Source of the DNA: Parerythrobacter_A sp963761775
GTDB taxonomy: Bacteria > Pseudomonadota > Alphaproteobacteria > Sphingomonadales > Sphingomonadaceae
Assembly (NCBI GenBank): GCA_963761775.1
Contig: CAVXIF010000003.1
Span: forward strand, 124,001-188,000
Length of the DNA stretch: 64,000 bases
Direction: 5' to 3'
Shown here: positions 26,743-36,051 of the stretch, piece after piece
Layout: each line of letters begins with the position of its first letter
Position numbering within the stretch: position 1 is the first letter of the stretch
Position numbers and translations under genes: made by a program
Notes under the pieces: model-generated
Seen by the model: the letters and a program-made list of their open reading frames with translations, nothing else
What the model was told of the DNA's origin: nothing
The model's database searches: none

Positions 26743-27678
26743 CTATTCCCCTTCGGACATAGCGTCCGCGCTCGCCTCTGCCTCGGCGCGGCGCGCGTCT
26801 TCGAGCAGCTTGAACTTGGTCCAGGTGGTTTCGTTGCGCCGTGTGTCGTCCTTGGGCGGGGCCTGTTCGTAGATCGGATAGTTGGCGCGGATTTCGGTCT
26901 TCAATACGTCGGGCAGTTCCTCGAACCCGCCGGGCAGCTTGCGGCCCATCGCGTTGAACACCATCTGGCCGGGCCGTCCGCCCATTTCCATCCACGGCGC
27001 CCACGGCGAAATGCGCACCCAGCTGATTATCGGGTAGGCGGTCGGCAGCGTGCTGTCATACAGCTCGTCCTTCAGCACCGCGAAATCGAAGATTTCCATC
27101 GCGTGATATTCGTTGCCGACGAATTTCTGGTAATCGCCGCCCAGCGGGTTGGTGTAGAACAAGGGCACTTCGACCGGATAGAACACGAACGGGCCGACTT
27201 CGCGCAAGCTGTCCAGCGTATAGGCGCTGCCGTCGCTGCCGACGGGGAAGTTGGGGCGACCGTTCACCGGATCGTTGTAGATCTGCATCACGTCGACCGT
27301 TTCGCCGGTATAGGGGTTCTCCCACCGGTTCACCACTTCGCCCGTGACGGGGTCCAGCATCAGCATGATCTCGCGGCTGATGAGACGCCAGCCGGTGCCG
27401 CGTTCGGGATCGGTCACCTCGACGCAGCGGCGGATGTTCATGCCTTCGCCCTTGAACAATAGCTTGTCGCGAACGCCGGGGCTGCGGCCGTAGATGTTGC
27501 CGGACCAGTGATAGACGGCGGGTTCGTCTGCCGAGACACCGCATTGCATCCGCTTGGAAATCTCCACCGCATCGGCAGGCACGTCGGGGTCGAGCGTGCG
27601 GGCGCTGGCAGGCGCGATGGCGACGGCCAGCGCGGAAGCGGCGGTTGCCAGTGCGGCGAAGGTGGAACGGATGGTCAT
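26743..27678 (-). CDS. DUF1838 family secreted protein
   Basis: A 311-aa protein with signal peptide FAALATAASALAVAIAPASA. The DUF1838 pattern is present: YHWSGNIYGRSPGVRDKLLFKGEGMNIRRC, GWRLISREIMLMLDPVTGEVVNRWENPYTG, WVRISPWAPWMEMGGRPGQ, and the ending LPGGFEELPDVLKTEI. The biochemical role of DUF1838 is not known to me. It is divergent from the CitE operon over a shared operator (27772-27783), which ties it to the regulon. It is probably periplasmic, where it could bind or modify the substrate. Confidence 0.85.
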   Translation of the reverse strand: MTIRSTFAALATAASALAVAIAPASARTLDPDVPADAVEISKRMQCGVSADEPAVYHWSGNIYGRSPGVRDKLLFKGEGMNIRRCVEVTDPERGTGWRLISREIMLMLDPVTGEVVNRWENPYTGETVDVMQIYNDPVNGRPNFPVGSDGSAYTLDSLREVGPFVFYPVEVPLFYTNPLGGDYQKFVGNEYHAMEIFDFAVLKDELYDSTLPTAYPIISWVRISPWAPWMEMGGRPGQMVFNAMGRKLPGGFEELPDVLKTEIRANYPIYEQAPPKDDTRRNETTWTKFKLLEDARRAEAEASADAMSEGE

Positions 27679-27771
27679 TATGGTCTCTCCCGGTGAAATC
27701 GCAGGCAATGATGGCGTGTCGGGGCCGGGGTCCGGCTGGCAACAAACCCAGATTGCGGGTTGACTTTAGAT

Positions 27772-27783
27772 TTGTCCGGACAA
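27772..27783. promoter_or_regulatory. TTGTCCGGACAA operator, copy 4
   Basis: An exact copy in the divergent gap, 93 bp before the DUF1838 start and 52 bp before the CitE-like start. It is preceded by AGAT and followed by ATTG. It could control both directions. Confidence 0.7.
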
Positions 27784-27835
27784 ATTGTGAAGCATATTCC
27801 CGAGTTTGCGCTTTTGACGAGGAAACGCCGCCAGC

Positions 27836-28675
27836 ATGTTCGCCTATTCCAGCCTTCTTTTCGTGCCCGGATCGCGGCCCGACCGCTTTGCGAAAGCGAA
27901 GGATGCAGGCGCCGGGCTGACCGTGATCGATCTGGAAGATGCCGTACCCGCGCCCGACAAGGCCGACGCACGCGATGCGGCACTGAAGCACCTGGCGAAC
28001 GGCGTTGCAGGCTGGGCGATCCGCATCAATCCGGTGGCGACGGCGGCAGGTGTCGCCGATCTTGCCGCGCTGGGCGCAACGGATGTGCTGCCCGAAACGC
28101 TGCTGCTGCCGATGGCCGAGACGGCGCGCGACTGCGAGATCGTGGCGCAGGTGCTGGGTGAGCGGTGCCCGATGCTGGTCCCGCTGGTGGAAACGCCGCG
28201 CGCCTTGCGCCATGCGCGTGCTATTGCCGCCGCGCCCAAGGTTGCCGCCGTCATGTTCGGCGGAGGAGATTTTGCGGGCGTGCTGGGCGTCACACTGGCA
28301 TGGGAACCGCTGCTGACAGCGCGCCAGCAACTGATCCTTGCGTGCGCCGAAGCCGAAGTGCCGGCGATTGACGTGCCGTTCATCCATCTCGACGATGCGG
28401 ACGGGCTTGCGGCGGAATGCGCGCGATCGGAAGCGCTCGGTTTCGCTGCCAAGGCCGCCATCCACCCGCGCCAGGTCGCCGCCATCGACGCGGCTTTCGT
28501 GCCGGGCGAAGACGCCGTGAACGAAGCCGCAGAGGCGCTGCAAGCCTATGCCGATGGCGGCGAACAGGTAATGACGCACAGGGGCAAGATGCTCGAAGCG
28601 CCGATTGTCAAACGATACCAGGCGATCATCGCCAAGCATGAAGCCACTCAATCCGAGGTAAAAAGCAATGCGTGA
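27836..28675 (+). CDS. HpcH/HpaI-type CoA-ester lyase (CitE-like)
   Basis: A 279-aa TIM-barrel lyase with SSLLFVPGSRPDRFAKA, VIDLEDAVPAPDK (acidic metal ligand), a core Arg at WAIRINPV, LVPLVETPRAL and VMFGGGDFAGVLG, and a closing PGEDAVNEA. CitE-like proteins cleave citramalyl-CoA, malyl-CoA or beta-methylmalyl-CoA to a keto acid and an acyl-CoA. It is first in a five-gene rightward operon with a MaoC hydratase, acyl-CoA dehydrogenase and two CoA-transferases. That gene set matches itaconate/citramalate-type degradation. Confidence 0.85.
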   Translation: MFAYSSLLFVPGSRPDRFAKAKDAGAGLTVIDLEDAVPAPDKADARDAALKHLANGVAGWAIRINPVATAAGVADLAALGATDVLPETLLLPMAETARDCEIVAQVLGERCPMLVPLVETPRALRHARAIAAAPKVAAVMFGGGDFAGVLGVTLAWEPLLTARQQLILACAEAEVPAIDVPFIHLDDADGLAAECARSEALGFAAKAAIHPRQVAAIDAAFVPGEDAVNEAAEALQAYADGGEQVMTHRGKMLEAPIVKRYQAIIAKHEATQSEVKSNA

Positions 28676-29177
28676 CGGCGTCATCGAAGTCTCTCCGGGC
28701 CGGTTCCGTGAAGTGCAGGGCCGCTATTTCGAGGATTTCGTGGAAGGGCATGTCTATGAACACCGCCCCGGCCGCACGATTACCGATGCGGACAATGTCT
28801 GGTTCACCCTGCTGACCATGAACACGCACCCTGCGCATTTCGACTACGAGCTGTCCAAGGACACCGAATTCGGCAAGCCGCTGGTCGTCAGCCCGTTCAC
28901 CATCGCGTTGATGACCGGGATGAGCGTTTCCGACACCAGCGGCAAGGCCATCGCCAATCTCGGCTGGGACGAGGTGCGGATGGTGAAGCCGCTGTTCGTC
29001 GGCGATACGCTGTACTGCGAAAGCGAAGTGCTGGAACTGCGCGAGAGCAAGAGCCGTCCGGAACAGGGCATTGTGACGTTCAAGACTACCGCCAGGAACC
29101 AGCACGGCGATATCGTCAGCCATTACAAGCGCACCGTACTCGTCTGGAAACGCGGCTTCGGTGGCCTCGACGACTAG
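28668..29177 (+). CDS. MaoC-family dehydratase/hydratase
   Basis: A 169-aa hotdog-fold protein: GRYFEDFVEGHVYEHRPGRTITDADNVWFTLLTMNTHPAHFDY carries the hydratase-2 Asp and His, and FGKPLVVSPFTIALMTGM follows. The pattern is close to mesaconyl-CoA hydratases and itaconyl-CoA hydratase. It overlaps the CitE gene by 8 nt and has a good SD (GAGG). It would add water to a branched unsaturated dicarboxylyl-CoA, yielding the substrate for the CitE-like lyase. Confidence 0.88.
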   Translation: MRDGVIEVSPGRFREVQGRYFEDFVEGHVYEHRPGRTITDADNVWFTLLTMNTHPAHFDYELSKDTEFGKPLVVSPFTIALMTGMSVSDTSGKAIANLGWDEVRMVKPLFVGDTLYCESEVLELRESKSRPEQGIVTFKTTARNQHGDIVSHYKRTVLVWKRGFGGLDD

Positions 29178-29225
29178 GCTTTCGCGCTTCTCCTCCCCCG
29201 AATTACTCCCAAGGAACCTTTTATC

Positions 29226-30415
29226 ATGGCAACCGCCCCCAACCTCCTCGCAGACAACGCCGCCACCATCGACCCGGAGGAAGAGCGCGCCTTCATGGAA
29301 TCGATCGACCGCTGGCTGGAACGCGAAGTCATTCCGGTGGTGAAACACCACGACCATAACGATATCTGGCCCGCCGAACTGGTGGACCAGATGGCGGAAA
29401 TGGGACTGTTCGGCGCGACAATCGGACAGGAGTATGGCGGGCTGGGACTGCCTGCGACCACCTATGCCAACATCGTCGCCCGGATATCGAGCCACTGGAT
29501 GGCGATCACCGGCATTTTCAATTCGCACCTCATCATGGCTGCCGCCGTCGAACGGTTCGGCACGGTGCAGCAGAAGGCGAAATGGCTGCCCAGACTGGCA
29601 AGCGGCGAAATCCGAGGCGGGCTGGCGCTGACCGAGCCCAATGCGGGCACCGACCTGCAATCCATCCGCACCGTGGCGGTGAAGAATGCCGATGGCGACT
29701 ATGTGCTGAACGGCACGAAGACCTGGATTTCCAACGCGGTGAACGGACAGGTTTTCGCGCTGATTGCCAAGACAGACCCGAAGTCGGAGCCGCGCTACAA
29801 GGGCATGAGCCTGTTCATCGTGGACAAGCGGGACGGGCTTTCGGTCGGCAAGAAGTTCGACAAGCTCGGCTACAAGGCGATCGACAGCGCGGAACTGGTG
29901 ATGGAGGACTATGTCGTGCCCGCCGACCAGCTGATCGGTGGGGAGGAAGGGCAGGGCTTCTTCCAGGCGACCGGCGGGCTGGAGCTGGGCCGCATCAACG
30001 TGGCGGCACGCGGTGTCGGGCTGGCGGAGGGCAGCTTGCGGCTGGCCACCGAATACGCGCAACAGCGCGAAACGATGGGCAAGCCCATCGCACAGCACCA
30101 GGCGATCCAGCTCAAGATCGGCGAAATGGCCACCCGCGCCCGCGCCGCACGGCTGCTGACGATGGATGCGGCAGAAGCCTACGACAAGGGCGAGCGCTGC
30201 GACAAGGAAGCGGGCATGGCCAAGTATTTCGCACCGAGGCCGCGGTCGAGAACAGTCAGGAAGCGATGCGCGTTTACGGCGGCTATTCCTATTCCAAGGA
30301 ATACGACATCGAGCGGTATTATCGCGACAGCCTCCTGATGTGCATCGGCGAAGGCACCAACGAAATGCAGCGCATGATCATCGCCAAGCAGCACTTCAAG
30401 GAGAACCCGGCGTGA
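29226..30415 (+). CDS. acyl-CoA dehydrogenase, one frameshift
   Basis: The family is clear: GGLALTEPNAGTDLQSIRT (FAD contact), KTWISNAVNGQVF, LSVGKKFDKLGYKAIDSAEL, and the C-terminal RVYGGYSYSKEYDIERYYRDSLLMCIGEGTNEMQ with the catalytic Glu in EGT. The frame changes near 30230-30240; a lost C in TTCGCACCGAG would restore FATEAAVENSQEAM. Restored length is about 396 aa. It introduces a double bond into an acyl-CoA, here upstream of the hydratase. Confidence 0.88.
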
Positions 30416-30428
30416 GAGGCGCACTGGC

Positions 30429-31637
30429 ATGAGCCTGCACCTTCCCCTCTCCGGTTTTCGCATTCTGAGCGCCGAGCAGTATGGTGCCGGACCCTATGGC
30501 ACGATGCATCTGGCGCAGCTGGGGGCGGAGGTTATCAAGATCGAACCGCCGCGTATTGGCGGAAAGGGCGGCGGCGATACCGCGCGCGCGGTCGGGCCGC
30601 ATTTCCTGCGCGAGAAGGAAAGCCTGTATTTCCAGGCGTTCAACTTGAACAAGAAATCGCTGACGCTCGACCTGCGCAGCGAGGACGGGCAGGCTGTGTT
30701 CCGCAAGCTGGCGGCAGGCGCCGATGCGGTTGCCAACAACATGCGCGGCGACTTGCCCGAAAAGATGGGGCTGACCTATGCCGCGCTGGCGGAGGCGAAT
30801 CCGGCCATCGTCTGCGCGCACCTTTCCGCCTATGGCCGCGACAATGCCCGCGCGAAATGGCCGGGCTACGATTACCTGATGCAGGCCGAGGCGGGCTATT
30901 GCCAGTTGACCGGCGAACCGGGCGGCGAGCCGCAGCGCATGGGGCTGTCCATGGTCGATTTCATGACCGGCACGCTGTTTTCCATCGGGCTGCTGGCGAC
31001 GCTGCTCGATGCGCAGCGCACCGGCAAGGGCCGCGATGTCGATACCGACCTGCTGTCCGCCGCGGTCCACCAGACCAGCTATCCGGCGCTGTGGTACATG
31101 AACGAGGATGACGAGACGCAGCGCACCCCGCGCAGCGCGCATCCCACGGCCACGCCCAGCCAGATGTTCCGCGCCGCCGATGGCTGGATGTTCGTGATGT
31201 GCCAGCTGCCCAAGTTCTGGGACATTCTGGTCGAGAAGCTGGGCCGCGACGATTTGCGCGACGATCCGCGCTTCGCCGATAATGCCGCTCGCTTGGCGAA
31301 CCGCGATGCGCTGACCGAGCTGCTGGACGAAGAGCTGGCGAAGCAGCCAATGGCGCATTGGCAGGATCTGCTGGCGGGAGCCGTGCCCGTCGCGCCGGTC
31401 TACGAGCTGGGCGATGCGCTGGATAATCCGTGGCTGCGCGAGACGGGAATGCGCGACAGCGTGGACCATCCCGACCGCGCCGACATGCAGGTGCTGGCCA
31501 GCCCGATCCGGCTGGACGGCAAACGCCTGCCCAATCGCGCCGCGCCGCTGCTGGGCAGCGACAGCGACGCTTTGCTGGGCGAGCTTGGCTATGACGAAGG
31601 CGCCATCGCCGACATGCGCGAGCGAGGCGTGGTATAG
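30429..31637 (+). CDS. CaiB/BaiF CoA-transferase 2
   Basis: A 402-aa protein with FRILSAEQYGAGPYGTMHLAQLGAEVIKIEPP, NLNKKSLTLDLRSEDGQAV, the probable catalytic Asp in MVDFMTGTLFSIG (about residue 177), GKGRDVDTDLLSAAVHQ, and ANRDALTELLDEELAKQP. The first residues of the fold match the family, so the ATG at 30429 is sound. It is followed 4 nt later by another family member. CaiB/BaiF enzymes can act as heterodimers, so the two may form one enzyme. Confidence 0.88.
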   Translation: MSLHLPLSGFRILSAEQYGAGPYGTMHLAQLGAEVIKIEPPRIGGKGGGDTARAVGPHFLREKESLYFQAFNLNKKSLTLDLRSEDGQAVFRKLAAGADAVANNMRGDLPEKMGLTYAALAEANPAIVCAHLSAYGRDNARAKWPGYDYLMQAEAGYCQLTGEPGGEPQRMGLSMVDFMTGTLFSIGLLATLLDAQRTGKGRDVDTDLLSAAVHQTSYPALWYMNEDDETQRTPRSAHPTATPSQMFRAADGWMFVMCQLPKFWDILVEKLGRDDLRDDPRFADNAARLANRDALTELLDEELAKQPMAHWQDLLAGAVPVAPVYELGDALDNPWLRETGMRDSVDHPDRADMQVLASPIRLDGKRLPNRAAPLLGSDSDALLGELGYDEGAIADMRERGVV

Positions 31638-31641
31638 ACCG

Positions 31642-32737
31642 ATGGGCCAGAACCAGATGGAAACTGACCGGCATCACCGTCGTCGATCTGACGCAGTTCC
31701 TGCCAGGCCCGATGATGACCGTGATGATGGCCGACCAGGGCGCGCGCGTCATCAAGGTGGAACCGCCCGCAGGCGATCCGGCGCGCCAGCAGGCGCCGTT
31801 CGAGGCAGGGCATTCGGTCTGGTTCGCCAATCTCAATCGCGGCAAGCAAAGCGTCGCGCTCGATCTGAAATCGGACGAGGGGCGCGCTGCGCTTGCCGAA
31901 CTGTGCCGCACCGCCGATGTCTTCGTGGAGGGGTTCCGGCCCGGCGTGATGGCGCGTCTGGGGTTCGACTATGCTGCGGTCAGGGCGCTCAACCCGGCAA
32001 TCGTCTACTGCTCCATCTCCGCCTTCGGACAGGACGGCGCGCTGGCGCATCATCCCGCGCACGACATGGCGGTGCAGGCGCTGGCCGGCTTCCTGTCGGT
32101 CAACGACGGACCGGACGGAACGCCGGTGGTGCCGGGCGCGCCGTCTGCCGACATGGCGGCGGGTCTGACGGCCTTGTCTGGCGTGCTGATGGCGCTGGTC
32201 GGGCGCGACCGGACGGGCGAGGGCGCGTATCTCGATTGCGCGATGTACGACGCGATGCTGCCGTGGAGCGCGCATATTGCAGGCGATGCGATTGCGGGCG
32301 GCGCAGCGCCGCGTTCGGCGCGGCAACGCTCGCTTGGCGGGGCGGCGCTGTATCAGGTGTACGCCACGATGGACGGCAAGCACATCGCGCTGGGCGGGCG
32401 CGAAATGAAGTTCGCGAAGGTATTGTTGGGGGCGCTGGATCGCGAAGATCTGGTACCCCTCGCGGAACGCGATGCGGGCGAGCAGGGTGAATTGATTGCC
32501 TTCCTGCGCCAGACCTTTGCCAAACGGACGCGCGATGAATGGGTCGCATGGTTCGCGGACAAGGACGTGGCGTTTGCACCGGTGCTCGATTTCCGCGAGG
32601 CGCTGGATGCGCCGCATGTCGCGCAGCGCGGGCTGCTGGTGGAAGCAGCGGACGGCGCGCACCATATCGCGCCGCCGATCCGGTTTGCGGGCGACGACTG
32701 GACGCCCGGCGCGGTGCCGCCGCTGGCGACATCATGA
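31642..32737 (+). CDS. CaiB/BaiF CoA-transferase 3, N-terminal frameshift
   Basis: The N-terminus reads MGQNQM and then shifts near 31659 into KLTGITVVDLTQFLPGPMMTVMMADQGARVIKVEPP, the normal family start. Further on are NLNRGKQSVALDLKSDEG, PSADMAAGLTALSGVLM with the likely active-site Asp, and GEGAYLDCAMYDAM. Length after repair is about 365 aa. It is the last gene of the CitE operon and converges on the GntR gene with 11 nt between stops. Confidence 0.82.
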
Positions 32738-32748
32738 CAGGCGGGGCG

Positions 32749-33507
32749 TCAGACCTCCAGGTCGATATGCATGGCGTAGGCGAACCGGTCGCCGGGATGA
32801 TGGCTGACGCTGATTTCGAACAGCGTACCTGCCTGATCGTAATAGCAGCGCAGGATGCGCAGCACCGGCGAGCCGCGATTGACCTCCAGCTTGTCCGACA
32901 CCAGCCGCGTGGCCGCCACCGCCTGGATATCCTGCGTCACTTGCCCGATCCGTACGCCCGCCAGCCGCTCGATCTGCGTGAACAGGGTGCCGTCGTCGAG
33001 CGACAGACGGTCCAGCGCATCGCCCAGCCGTTCGTGGAAATAGGCATCGGTATGCGCGATCGGCAGCCGGTCCGACGGGACGCGGCGCACACCGTTGAAA
33101 CGCAGCCAATCGCCCGCCGTATCGCCGTCGATCTGTTCCGCGATTCCGCCCGGCAACGGGCCGCGTTCGCGCCGCGCGAAATGCGCCTTGCTGTCGCGCG
33201 CATATTGCAGCAGCTCGCCGACATTGGACATCGGCTGGTGCAGCGCGCCGCCGCGTGCCGCCGCTGGCTGGACCGTGGTGCCGGACCCGCGCTTGCGGGC
33301 AATCAGCCCTTCCGCCTGCAACCGTTTCAGCGCCTCGCGAATGGTGAAACGGCTGACATCGTAGGTTTCGCACAACACCGTTTCGGTGGGAAACTGCGCG
33401 CCGCCGGCAAACCGGCCCGCGCCGATCGCTTCGCGCAATTCGCCCGCAACTTGCAGGTAACGCGGGATGCGGGGCGGTGGCGGGGCAGTGTCGGCGGCGA
33501 TGGTCAT
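32749..33507 (-). CDS. GntR-family regulator, HutC subfamily (UTRA domain)
   Basis: 252 aa from the ATG at 33507. The N-terminal winged helix reads YLQVAGELREAIGAGRFAGGAQFPTE, CETYDVSRFTIREALKRLQAEGLIARKRGSGT. The effector domain (about residues 95-250) has the UTRA ending VLRILRCYYDQAGTLFEISVSHHPGDRFAYAMHI. HutC-type proteins bind short palindromes such as TTGTNNNNACAA, which fits TTGTCCGGACAA. It is the only GntR protein in the window and is divergent from the PrpD genes, so I take it as the local regulator. Confidence 0.9.
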   Translation of the reverse strand: MTIAADTAPPPPRIPRYLQVAGELREAIGAGRFAGGAQFPTETVLCETYDVSRFTIREALKRLQAEGLIARKRGSGTTVQPAAARGGALHQPMSNVGELLQYARDSKAHFARRERGPLPGGIAEQIDGDTAGDWLRFNGVRRVPSDRLPIAHTDAYFHERLGDALDRLSLDDGTLFTQIERLAGVRIGQVTQDIQAVAATRLVSDKLEVNRGSPVLRILRCYYDQAGTLFEISVSHHPGDRFAYAMHIDLEV

Positions 33508-33508
33508 G

Positions 33509-33518
33509 GTTCCGGAAC
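33509..33518. promoter_or_regulatory. GTTCCGGAAC palindrome in the gntR/prpD gap
   Basis: A 10-bp perfect palindrome in the 32-bp gap between two divergent starts. It shares the central CCGG with the TTGTCCGGACAA motif but not the outer half-sites. It could be a weak autoregulatory site, or chance. Confidence 0.3.
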
Positions 33519-33539
33519 GATAGGGAAGGGGGGAAGTGT

Positions 33540-34767
33540 ATGACCGAACCCCTGCTGGCGCAACTGGCGACGCGCCTTGCCCGCCCCGTCGATGCAGCGG
33601 CGCGGCAGCGGGCGCGGCTGCATTTGCTGGACTGGCTGGCCTGTGTAGCGGGCGCGCGCGGCACCGAGGCGGGGGCGCTGGGGGCTGCGATTTCGCCGGT
33701 GGCGTGGGAGAAATCGACCTATCTGGGCAATGTGCTGGAAATGGACGACGTCCACCGCACCGCCCTGCTGCATCCCGGCCCTGTCGTGTGGCCGGTAGCA
33801 TTGTCTTACCCTAGCGCGACGATGGACCAGCGGCTGGACGCGGCGGTGCGCGGTTACGAAGCGATGATCGCGGTCGGCGCGGCGCTGGACGCGCATCACT
33901 ACGCACACTGGCACCCGACGGCGACGGCAGGCGTGTTCGGCGCGACGGCGGCGTTCGGCTCCGTCATCGGGTTCGCGGCGGTGGAATATGCCAATGCGCT
34001 CGGCAATGCCGGGTCGGTCGCGGGCGGGCTGTGGCATATGCGGCATGACGATGTGCTGACGAAGCAATGGCACATCTATCACGCGGCGCGGACCGGGCGC
34101 GATGCGGCGCTGCACGTGCATTACGGGGCGACGGGGCCGGCGCGATTGCTGGAGGGGGAGCAGGGGCTGTTCGCGGCGTTGACGCAAGAACCCGGATGCA
34201 TTGGCTGATAACGGGGCGGGCTGGCTGATCGACGGAGTAAGTTTCAAGCCCTACGCGGCGTGTCGCCACGCGCATCCGGCCATCGACGCGGCGATGACCT
34301 TGCGTGCCGGGGGGAAGCTCGAAGCACCTTTCGCGGTGAAGACATTTGCCGATGCGCTGGCGTTTTGCGACCGGCCCGCCCCGCAGACCGAAGCGGAGGC
34401 CAGGTTCTCGCTGCAACATGCCATCGCGGTGGTGGCGGACGGGCGCGACGCGGAACCGGCGGACTTCACCACCGATGCCATTGCAGCGCTGGCACCGCTG
34501 CGGGCGCACGTGTCGGTGCGCGAAGACGCTGCATTCACGGCACGCTATCCGGCGCATTTCGGGGCGGACGTGAACGGTTGTACACTCGTCGATACGCTCG
34601 GCGATCCGGAGCGTGCCATGACACTGGAACAACATCTGGCGAAGCTGCGGACACTGGTGGCGTGGGGCGGACTGGACGCAGGCGAAGCGGACCGGGCGGC
34701 CGAGATCGCGCTAGAAGGCAACGATGCCGATGCGCTGGACGCGCTGCTGGCGCGGTGGCTGCCATGA
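33540..34767 (+). CDS. MmgE/PrpD family protein 1, frameshifted
   Basis: The family is that of 2-methylcitrate dehydratase and cis-aconitate decarboxylase. N-terminal landmarks are RARLHLLDWLACVAGARG, NVLEMDDVHRTALLHPGPVVWPVAL and GYEAMIAVGAALDAHHY. After a break near 34195 (an extra C in GAACCCGGATG would explain it) comes SFKPYAACRHAHPAIDAA, the conserved substrate-binding KP-C-H segment. Restored length is about 409 aa. Its stop overlaps the start of a second PrpD gene (ATGA). It acts on a branched hydroxy- or unsaturated tricarboxylate-like acid. Confidence 0.82.
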
Positions 34768-36051
34768 GCGCGACGACCGACCTGATCGACTTCGCTTTGG
34801 CGCAACACGAACTGCCCTCGGCCGTGCGCGCCGACGCGATCCGGCTGCTGGGCGATACGCTGGCGGTCGGCGCTGCGGGTGTCGATGCGCCCGGCGAGGC
34901 AGCGATACTGGCGACGGCACGTCTCGGTGGGATGGGTGATGCCGCGCGGCTGCTCGGGTCGGCCGAACGCCTGCCCGCACCCGCTGCCGCCTTCGTCAAC
35001 GGATACCGTGTGCATTGCCTGGAATGGGATGCGGTGCATGAGCCCGCCGTTGTCCATGCCATGAGCGTTGTGACTGCCGCGCTGGGTGCGGCGATCGACC
35101 GGCGGGGTGGGTGCGATACGGAAGAGGCGCTCGCTGCGCTGGCCGTCGGGGTCGATATCGCATCCGGACTGGGCCTGTGCGTGGACAGCGCCATGCGGTT
35201 CTTCCGCCCGGCTATAACCGGTGTGATGGGCGCGGCAGTGGCCGTGGCGCGGATCGACGGGGCGCCTGTCGCCAATGCGCTGGGGCTTGCCTATTCCTCC
35301 GCCGCCGGCACGATGCAGGCGCATGTCGAGGGCAGCGAGACCCTGCCGTTCCAGATCGCGAACGCCGCCCGCGCCGCAGTGATGGCGAGCGACCTTGCAG
35401 GCACCGGGTTCGGCGGACCGAAGGACATGCTGGAGGGGCCGTTCGGCTATCTGGCGCTGTTCGAGCAAGGCGACCTGTACACGCTATACCGGCGGCCTCG
35501 GCACGAACTGGCGCATCTCCGAAGTCAGCATCAAGCCGTTCCCATCGGGCCGCGCCAGCCACGCGGCGCTTGGCCAACTGGAAGCACTGGCGCTCGATCC
35601 TGCGCAAGTGGACAGCATCGTGCTGTCCTGCCCGCCGCTGATCCGGCGACTGGTGGACCGCCCGTGCTCGCCCGACATGTCGCCCGCCTGGGCGCGACTG
35701 TGCCTGCCTTATCTCGTTGCGCTGATGCTGACCGATGGCCGCATCGACCCGCGCCGGTTCACGCCCGAACACCTCGCCGACCCGGCGTTGAATGCGCTGG
35801 CCGCGAAGGTCCGCCTCGCCGATGACGGCTGCACCGATGGCAACGCGCTGTTCCCGCAATCGCTCGCCATCACGTTGGCGGACGGGCGGAACGAAACGCA
35901 CCCGATCACGCACACGCTGGGCAGCCCCGACAACCCGTTGTCGCCCGAACAGGCCGCACGGAAATACGCCCTCGCACGCGAACTGGCTCCAGCCGCTGCC
36001 GACCCGCGCATCTTCGACGACCCCCTTGCCTATTTCACGGAACCCGCATGA
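34764..36051 (+). CDS. MmgE/PrpD family protein 2, frameshifted
   Basis: A second family member of about 429 aa after repair: AIRLLGDTLAVGAAGVDAPGE, FVNGYRVHCLEWDAVHEPAVVHAMSVVTAAL, GTMQAHVEGSETLPFQIANAARAAVMA, GPKDMLEGPFGYLALF. The frame breaks near 35490, after which EVSIKPFPSGRASHAA and the C-terminal lid follow. The tandem pair, overlapping at both ends with its neighbours, may encode two related steps or a heteromeric enzyme. The downstream ligase starts within its last codons. Confidence 0.82.

Noticed and set aside
33509..33518. A sixth regulon operator in the gntR/prpD gap
   Set aside because: Only the central CCGG matches; the TTGT/ACAA half-sites are absent, so it is listed as a weak candidate only.
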